Part shown: positions 58,191 to 64,000 of the stretch, one piece after another
How the letters are laid out: every line of letters begins with the position of its first letter
Position numbering within the stretch: position 1 is the stretch's first letter
Assembly: GCA_026182355.1 (NCBI GenBank)
Contig: JAPFBL010000319.1
Location: forward strand, 353,476 to 417,475
Source of the DNA: Hermatobates lingyangjiaoensis
Lineage: Eukaryota; Arthropoda; Insecta; Hemiptera; Hermatobatidae
Direction: 5' to 3'
Length of the DNA: 64,000 nt
Notes under the pieces: model-generated
Databases searched by the model: none
Seen by the model: the letters and a program-made list of their open reading frames with translations, nothing else
Told to the model about the DNA's origin: nothing
Made by a program: the position numbers and the translations under genes

Positions 58191-58522
58191 AGGGGGCCAG
58201 GCTAGCTCAGTGGTTACGTGCTCACCTCTGAACTGATAGGACCGGGGTTCAATCCTCACCTGGCCCTCGATTTATTCACGCGGGAGGTGAATAAATCTGA
58301 GCACGTCGTCCCTCGGAGAAGGACGTTAAACCGTCGGTCCCGAGCCTGTACGATGTCAGGTACTCGTTAAAGATCCCTACTCTAAATACATTTGAGTTAG
58401 GCAAAATTTAGGACTCCCACTGTAGAATCAATCTTCATTGTGTGGTATCACAAAGGGCCAATGCTTGGCCTACGTGTGTCCCTTGTGGGACTGCCACTGC
58501 AACCTAACCTAACCTAACCTAT
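58191..58522 (+). mobile_element. tRNA-derived SINE (SINE-A, long-tail form) ending in CCTAA repeats
   Basis: The best-preserved long-tail copy. A box TAGCTCAGTGG, B box GGTTCAATCC, acceptor-like pairing GGGCCAGG with CCTGGCCC, full body, then CTTCATTGTGTGGTATCACA and CTTGTGGGACTGCCACTGCA. It ends with four AACCT units (58501-58520), which read TTAGG in reverse, and then a TA tract. The tail may prime or reflect the mode of integration. Confidence 0.9.
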
Positions 58523-58554
58523 ATATATATATATATTACTTTTTCGATAAAAAT

Positions 58555-58690
58555 AAGATTCGAAATCAACCTTTGAAGCGATTCACATCTCTTCCTGACG
58601 GCGAGGACATCGAAATATAGAAGTGAGTTCAGTGATTTCTTTTCTGTGTGTTCTTTTGAAAATTCTAGTTTATATATATATAAAGATTTC
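58555..58690 (+). mobile_element. H2 Penelope-like end with degraded hammerhead core
   Basis: CTGACGG-C-GA-GGACA-TC-GAAA (58594-58614) then TATAGAAGTGAGT and TTCTGTGTGTTCTTTT. CTGANGA has lost its last A. Outer stem I: ATTCACAT upstream with AAGTGAGT, with one mismatch. Confidence 0.55.
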
Positions 58691-58725
58691 TCATAAACAC
58701 GTGAAATAACACGTGATTTAAATTA
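58681..58725. mobile_element. H1 outer-segment fragment
   Basis: AAAGATTTCTCATAAACACG then TGAAATAACACGTGATTT is the H1 outer segment alone, without an arm or hammerhead. Confidence 0.6.
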
Positions 58726-58739
58726 CAAATAAAAGAAAT

Positions 58740-61400
58740 TGAAACATACAACCGTACAAAATTTCATAATTTTTAACTAAAGCGAGCTGTTTAGATTTAT
58801 TTTTACTTCTCAGAATATCATTTATATCATATATGATTTGTTTCGATTTATAACTTTCTGAGTATAATTACATTTAATGTCAATTAACCGATTTGAATTA
58901 AATAGTTCTATTGTGAGAAATGTATTTGATTTATTGACTTAGATAATATTGTTGACAGTAATAAAGTGAATGTAATAGTAGCCTTCTTTAAAGAGCCCAT
59001 ACAAGTTGAGGAGGCACGGTGTTGAGGTGTATTAACAAGTTAGGGTCAGCGAGATGGTTGACTGGTAGAGAACCAAAGACAGTTGTGAAACTCCTTCGCG
59101 CCGATTGGTCACAACACGAGAAATTGCAGCGGCCTTCTTTGGTCGACAAGACCTGTAACACTCTCTGCCTAGCTACGCAGCTCTGTAAGAACACTCTGGT
59201 TGCTTTAAAAGATCACTTCATGGCAAATATTAGTCAACGATGATGTTTCTGTATTCTACAAACCTGAATATAAGTTTTCATCCCATATTAGTAGACAAAT
59301 CTTCTATTTTAAGACCGTATGACTTAAAAGATACTTATCCTAGAGGTGGCAAATTCAAACTTTCTTAAGTATATGCAGCACAAAGCAGGCATTTAAACAT
59401 TTTGCCATTACTAGCATTGGTAAAAAAATTAAAATTGAAACTATTGTTTGAGTTAGTAATTTCTTTTAAAACTATAGTACTGATTATAATTATAGTTACT
59501 TATAAAACTACATCATACGAGATATAAGTATAGTCAAATTTATTAACGAGTAATCTAAAAATGACCAAAGGAATTATAAATCAATCCACTGTTTATAATA
59601 TTAAAAAACAAACTGAGAAAAACTGTAAACAAAAATAAAACAAGGTTTTTTGTTCAGTTCTGTCGGCGTGCTTGCATAACACAAAAGCACGAGATGTCCA
59701 TTACAAAAATATTAAATACTTCGTATATATACACAATTGAATTCATTTTAATTTATTCAAATCATCACCATTATATTTAGTCATATTTTTTTTTAATTTA
59801 CTAAATAAGGTTTAAAAGATTGTAAAAATTTATCCAATTTGGGAATTACATGTTTTGAGGGCGCAGAACGTTTTATGAAGTTTTCTCGATATTCAGTTGG
59901 GTTAGTTTATTCAAAGTTTTTGCCACCTACGATCCCCTTTGATATCAAGTTGAAATTTTACACAAAAATCCACCTCATAGCTTGTCCCAATTTTTGGGAA
60001 TATTTTGAATCGGGAAAGTTATTTTTTTTGTCAAAACTTTTTTAATTCATTAGTTTTTCCAAACTAAATTCTAATTTGAAATTTTGGTATTATCTTTGAG
60101 GTAAGATAATATTGCTACAAAAACAATAAACGAAAAATAAACTCAGATTTTTATAACAACAAGGAATATTTTCTTTGATTTACAATTCAATCTGAATCCT
60201 TGTGAGAGCAATACAAACCACACAGTTTACTTATAGTAAAGTTGAGTGTAGGTCACTCCAGATTTGATATTTCAATAATAATACTGACAGTATTACAGTT
60301 ACAAAAAAATGTTATTTTTAAAATGATAATGAGATTTGTATTAGATTTTTTAATGGTTTAATTTATGTATCATTTCATGTTTAGGATAATCGACACTCAT
60401 GTTTTTATTAGCATAAGAAGACTGAAAGCCTACTTGAAGATATATCTTCTTCAAATTAACTACGGCTACTGCATTCATAATTTTGAACCTTAAATGCCCT
60501 ATTCACCTGACTATTTTCATTAGGGTGGGATAAGCTTTTTAATAACGAAAAAATGTAGTAGTACAATTTTTGCACAGTCAGCGGAAGATCAGTAATTGAG
60601 ATAATTCTCCGTAAAACAGGCATAAAATACACTGAATACAACATTAGCTATCAAAAGATCATCAATTTAGGTCATAACGCCTTTACGGTTTTTTTTGTAT
60701 AACGAATATATTGAAAAAATACTGTGAAAAGTGAAAATCTAGGCTAAACTAAAAAGCAAGAGATTGTTTCAATATACGGGATAAGGTATTGCATGCACTA
60801 ATAACTGGTATAGAGGCAGTCAAAGGATAGTTATAGTAAGCGACCAGTGTTACTATAAAAGCCCACCTGTGGGTAGCCTGTTTATAGAAGTAACGACCAA
60901 GACAAAAGCTCACCTTTAAAGGAAACAAATCTAGAGTTCGAGTATACATGTACTAATGGGGACTGTGAAACCCAAAAACACTCGTACATTGGTACGACTA
61001 CCACCTCCCTATCAAGAAGGTTCACCATGCACTTAATGACCGGAGCATCCAAAAACATAAGTAAGATAAACACAACGTTAAATTGACCCGATAGATGCTG
61101 GTTACAAATACTAAAATAATAAAAAAACAAAGTAATCACCATAAACTGATAATTTTATACGCTATATTAATTTGAAAACTGAAACCACTCATAAATATTC
61201 AAGTCGAAAACAGTAGCCGTATTTTAAAGCTCCTTAATTCACATCAAGGGCATCCAAGAAACCCTTGGAGGTAGTAGCTCAGCCCGAGAGGCCACTCACC
61301 CCACACGATTTTCTTAACCAACTTTTCTTAAACTTGAAAAAAAAAACAACCCCTACTATCTTCACTTTGAATTTATAATAAACCGGAAAATTCACCCAAG
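58740..61400. other. No recognisable gene
   Basis: 59000-59245 has balanced composition and overlapping frames on both strands (74 and 68 residues) with no recognised family. 59847-59890 shares a short module with 37746-37795. The remainder is featureless. Confidence 0.4.
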
Positions 61401-61404
61401 AAGT

Positions 61405-61455
61405 TATTCACGTCCTGATGATGAATGTTGATCATTCGTAACATGTTGACAATAG
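61405..61455 (+). ncRNA. Hammerhead-like motif, class H7 (GAAA changed to GTAA)
   Basis: GTC, CTGATGA (61415-61421), extra T, perfect 5-bp stem II GAATG-TTGAT-CATTC (61423-61437), GTAA (61438-61441), CATGTT, GAC. GTC pairs with GAC (stem I), and A-U plus C-G close a minimal stem III. One core base is mutated. Confidence 0.6.
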
Positions 61456-61962
61456 GAGATGCACTTTATTATGCAGACTAAATAACAAGAGTGTTATTTA
61501 GAAAAATTGAAAAACTTGTTAAAAAACAGGTATCAGCTAAGATTGGTGTCACTTTTAATAATGTCTGTATCAAGGAACGAGAGTTTATTTGAACCTAAAC
61601 TTGAAGCTAATATCATGCTTAATTATCTTTTGAGAAAATTTCTCGAGTGTTCTACCATAAAAATAGCACAAATTTATGCAGGAAACTCCAAAAATTCTCT
61701 AAAATTTAAATAAGCATGAGATTGGTATTAATTTTCATTAATAGCATTGATATTGCTACCAACTTTCACTAATGCATTATATAATCGTGTATATATATAT
61801 ATACACAGTTTGGTTAAACGACCTTTGTACTGTTTATTTTGGTGATAGAACTATTTCTGGATGTTATGGAAGATTATACTGTTAATTTAAGAAATGTATA
61901 GTGTATATAGTTGTGGTTAGTAGTAATAAGTTGTTTTTTTATTTTATTTTATATGAATATGA

Positions 61963-62006
61963 TTAACTCTGAAGATGGTCAAGGAGACCGAAACATGTCA
62001 GTGATA
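61963..62006 (+). ncRNA. Hammerhead ribozyme motif, class H8, intact core and GTC site
   Basis: ACT, CTGAAGA (61969-61975), extra T, stem II GGTC-AAGGA-GACC (61977-61989), GAAA (61990-61993), CATGTC (61994-61999), AGT. Stem III is the minimal A-U, C-G form and the cleavage triplet is GTC, the classical hammerhead target. Stem I starts with ACT/AGT. The 93-residue frame that covers this position is not recognisable as a protein. Confidence 0.7.
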
Positions 62007-62186
62007 AAGAATAAAGCATTTGAAGAACTAGTATATTTAGTACCAGAAATATTTAAAACAAAGGTGAGAAAACTTGAAAGATGGACAATGAAATTTATTC
62101 ATGCCACAGTACAAAGGTCGTTCAACAAAACATGTATAAAAGAAGGATTGGTCCCCAAATTTACAAATATATATATATATATATAT

Positions 62187-62989
62187 TATTAAAGTAGACG
62201 GCAGCTTCCGCATTTACGACTTTTTTGCTCGTTTTCTCTAGTTTTCTTACTAGTTTTTTCTGGTAGGGAGTGATTTCATGGAGGAGTTGTCCCAGAGACA
62301 TCAAAGAAATAATCTTTTAGCTTAATCAATAATATTATATTTTTTACACTTACAAGCTTTCGATTTTTTCATAAATCATCTTCAGGTATATATCATTATT
62401 AAACAGATTAAATTCACAGAATAAAATTTTTTTTAAATGTTAAACAGACATTAAAAGGAATAAAAATTTAGATGTTAATAGAACTAAATGAAATTTGTGA
62501 AAAAACAAAACAAGAATGTTCATACCTTCTATGAACATTCAGGCCAATTGTATAGGCATAATACCAAGTTGTAAGAACTTCGATAGTTCTTATAAACTTA
62601 ATAAGCCTACATTGACAGGACCCCAGGAAATGTGAATGACAAGTTGTAACCTTAATTGTCACAGTGGACTTGTTTTGTTTTTTCACAAATTTCATTTAGT
62701 TCTATTAACATCTAAATTTTTATTCCTTTTAATGTCTGTTTAAATTTAGAAAAAATTTTATTCTTGAATTTAATCTGTTTAATAATGATATATACCTGAA
62801 GATGATTTATGAAAAAATTGAAAGCTTGTAAGTGTAAAAATATAATTTTTGATTAAGCAAAAGATTATTTCTTTGATGTCTCGGGACAACTCCTCCATGA
62901 AATCACTCCCTACCAGAAAAAACTAGTAAGAAAACTAGAGAAAACGAGCAAAAAAGTCGTAAATGCGGAAGCTGCCGTCTACTTTAATA
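62187..62989. mobile_element. Large H5 Penelope-like palindrome (arms of about 320 bp)
   Basis: The left arm 62187-62514 and right arm 62669-62989 are nearly perfect reverse complements around a spacer of about 154 bp. The ends share GCAGCTTCCGCATTTACGAC-type and AGTTGTCC words with 40122-40512. The spacer contains its own hairpin (AATGTTCATA/TATGAACATT). The arms are much better preserved than any other palindrome here, which points to recent origin or ongoing correction. A frame in the spacer and left arm is not recognised. Confidence 0.92.
62790..62840 (+). ncRNA. Hammerhead-like motif, class H5 (right arm; mirror copy in left arm)
   Basis: CTGAAGA (62796-62802), extra T, a weak A/T stem II GATTT-loop-AAATT, GAAA (62820-62823), GCTTGTAAGTG. 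The mirror-image copy lies at about 62345-62390 on the minus strand. Stem III is unclear, so this is the least certain class. Confidence 0.45.
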
Positions 62990-62999
62990 AAATATGTTT

Positions 63000-63655
63000 A
63001 CAAGAAAATCTGCTGCCAATATACACTAATATATATATACTACAACGAAAGCAACAAAAAGATGGACTCAGATTTAACTCACTTGGGTTTGGAATTTTTT
63101 CATGAGAAGGATGGCAGCTGTTGTAGTGGAAGTTCATACCCAGATCCTTCTTCATCAATATACACATGTTTGTAATAATCTGCTTTAATTGTAGATACCT
63201 TTTCAAATGTTTAAAAGATAAATTTTCTGAACGGGGTTATCCTTCCTCATTCATCGAAAACCGTGTTTTACCATCTGACATCTCTCACCGACATAGATCT
63301 AAAATAGATACAAATGGGTTCTTCTTTTTTCTTAATCACCTTTTCCCTGACGCAGATAAAACTTGGTTTTATTGTGTTTTCCTCCTTCTTCTACTTCTCT
63401 TTCTATTTTTTCTCACATCATCCTGTGTTTTCTAACACTGATAGTGGAATGAAACTGTGTGGACATTGTGGCTGTCAACCTTCTCAATTCATCGTTCCTA
63501 CCCTATGGATGTCAATACCTCCTGTACTTCCTGCAACTTGTCAACTGACTGCACTGCACTCACAGTAACTCTTTTCACATTGGCTTGGCTTCAACTAAGC
63601 TGAGCCTTCGTATGAATTGTCATAGGGTTTCACTAATCAATGTAGAAACCTTCCT
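63000..63655. other. No recognisable gene; one PLE-like phrase
   Basis: The plus-strand frame around 63185-63250 gives LKDKFSERGYPSSFIENRV, which recalls the 'GYP..fI' segment in the linker of Penelope-like RTs. The flanking residues do not extend the match, so it is not called as a gene. Confidence 0.3.
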
Positions 63656-63659
63656 GTGG

Positions 63660-63985
63660 CTATCCAAGCTATCTCCCATGCTCTCAGTTTTAATGACTGT
63701 TTCGGTGTTCAAATTTTCAAACTCGAATATCTCAGAAGATTGTGAATGCCGAAATCTGTTTCCTTTTGTTTGTCTAAAGAATGTACCCATAATTATACTT
63801 TACAAAAAGTTTTTAAACAACTTTTAAATATTGGCATAATATCTCCCATTCCATTTTTTTTTCGGTGTTAAATTTTCAAACTGAATTCTAGAAGATTTAA
63901 ATGCCGAAATCTCGTTTCACTTTGTGAAATAGTCTAAAAAATGATCACCCATAAGTATATATTTACAACTTAGTAATTTGAAACT
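63660..63985 (+). repeat. Tandem duplication of about 170 bp
   Basis: Two units start near 63671 and 63841. Shared words: ATCTCCCAT, TTCGGTGTT, AAATTTTCAAACT, AGAAGATT, AATGCCGAAATCT and ACCCATAA. The second unit is somewhat shorter and may run past the window end. Confidence 0.8.
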
Positions 63986-64000
63986 ATCATATATATAAAA

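Noticed and set aside
58191..58270. tRNA gene in the SINE head
   Set aside because: A and B boxes and acceptor-like pairing exist, but the D and anticodon arms do not fold well, and the sequence continues into a repeated SINE body.
59019..59243. Frames on both strands with balanced composition, possible exon
   Set aside because: No recognised domain, no clear splice context, and equal-looking frames on both strands.
61911..62192. 93-residue plus-strand frame
   Set aside because: It covers the H8 hammerhead motif and ends in a TA tract; no protein family resemblance.
63166..63435. PLE-like coding fragment (LKDKFSERGYPSSFIENRV)
   Set aside because: One suggestive phrase of 19 residues without flanking support; could be chance.
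123..64000. Bacterial-type operons, ribosome-binding sites or terminators
   Set aside because: No coding density or operon structure; all evidence points to a eukaryotic repeat-rich region.

Overview
This window reads as a gene-poor, repeat-dense, A+T-rich piece of an animal nuclear genome, most likely an arthropod. The reasons are a tRNA-derived SINE whose tail runs into CCTAA units (the arthropod-type telomere repeat), decayed Penelope-like (PLE) and R1/Jockey-like retroelement coding sequence, hAT- and Tigger-type DNA transposons, and long (TA)n/(GT)n tracts. I recognise no intact host protein gene, no functional tRNA or rRNA gene and no prokaryotic feature. Almost all short ORFs are chance or transposon-derived. 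The species is not determined.

Layout. 1-7.6 kb: a TA microsatellite, degenerate and near-intact hammerhead-bearing PLE ends (341-505, 2108-2200, 5916-6180, 7515-7560), a palindrome with its own hammerhead-like motif (4107-4387) and a dispersed direct repeat (3600-3850 and 5160-5404). 7.8-13.5 kb: a 5S rRNA-derived fragment, two tRNA-derived SINEs (one with a perfect 13-bp target-site duplication) and the decayed 3' half of a non-LTR retrotransposon (RT end plus RNase H). 14-23 kb: a minisatellite, an A-tailed short retroposon, a palindrome and unclassified sequence. 23.7-31.8 kb: the densest cluster of hammerhead-bearing PLE terminal repeats, mostly as inverted pairs. 32.8-36.3 kb: a Tigger-like element, a suspicious homopolymer-rich block and a second copy of the A-tailed retroposon. 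40-43 kb: a decayed PLE coding region (RT thumb plus GIY-YIG endonuclease) lying upstream, on the same strand, of an intact-core hammerhead motif, with further hammerhead palindromes beside it. 44.5-55.3 kb: a hAT element inserted in a SINE, a tandem duplication carrying SINE pieces, and a cluster of SINEs. 56.7-64 kb: Tigger-like debris, the CCTAA-tailed SINE, two strong hammerhead motifs, an 800-bp inverted repeat and a terminal tandem duplication.

How the parts fit. The unifying theme is self-cleaving-RNA architecture. At least nine sequence-distinct classes of motif of the form CTGANGA - one extra base - stem II hairpin - GAAA - tiny stem III - cleavage site - stem I occur on both strands. 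They match hammerhead ribozymes, which are known from PLE terminal repeats. The most abundant class (H1) occurs in inverted pairs with an extra segment of about 32-37 nt on only one end, and three copies have 9-12 bp target-site duplications. This is what partial PLE copies would leave. The PLE coding remnant at 40849-41769 may represent the kind of autonomous element that mobilised them. Motif and repeat calls rest on reading by eye; no alignment, folding program or database search was run.
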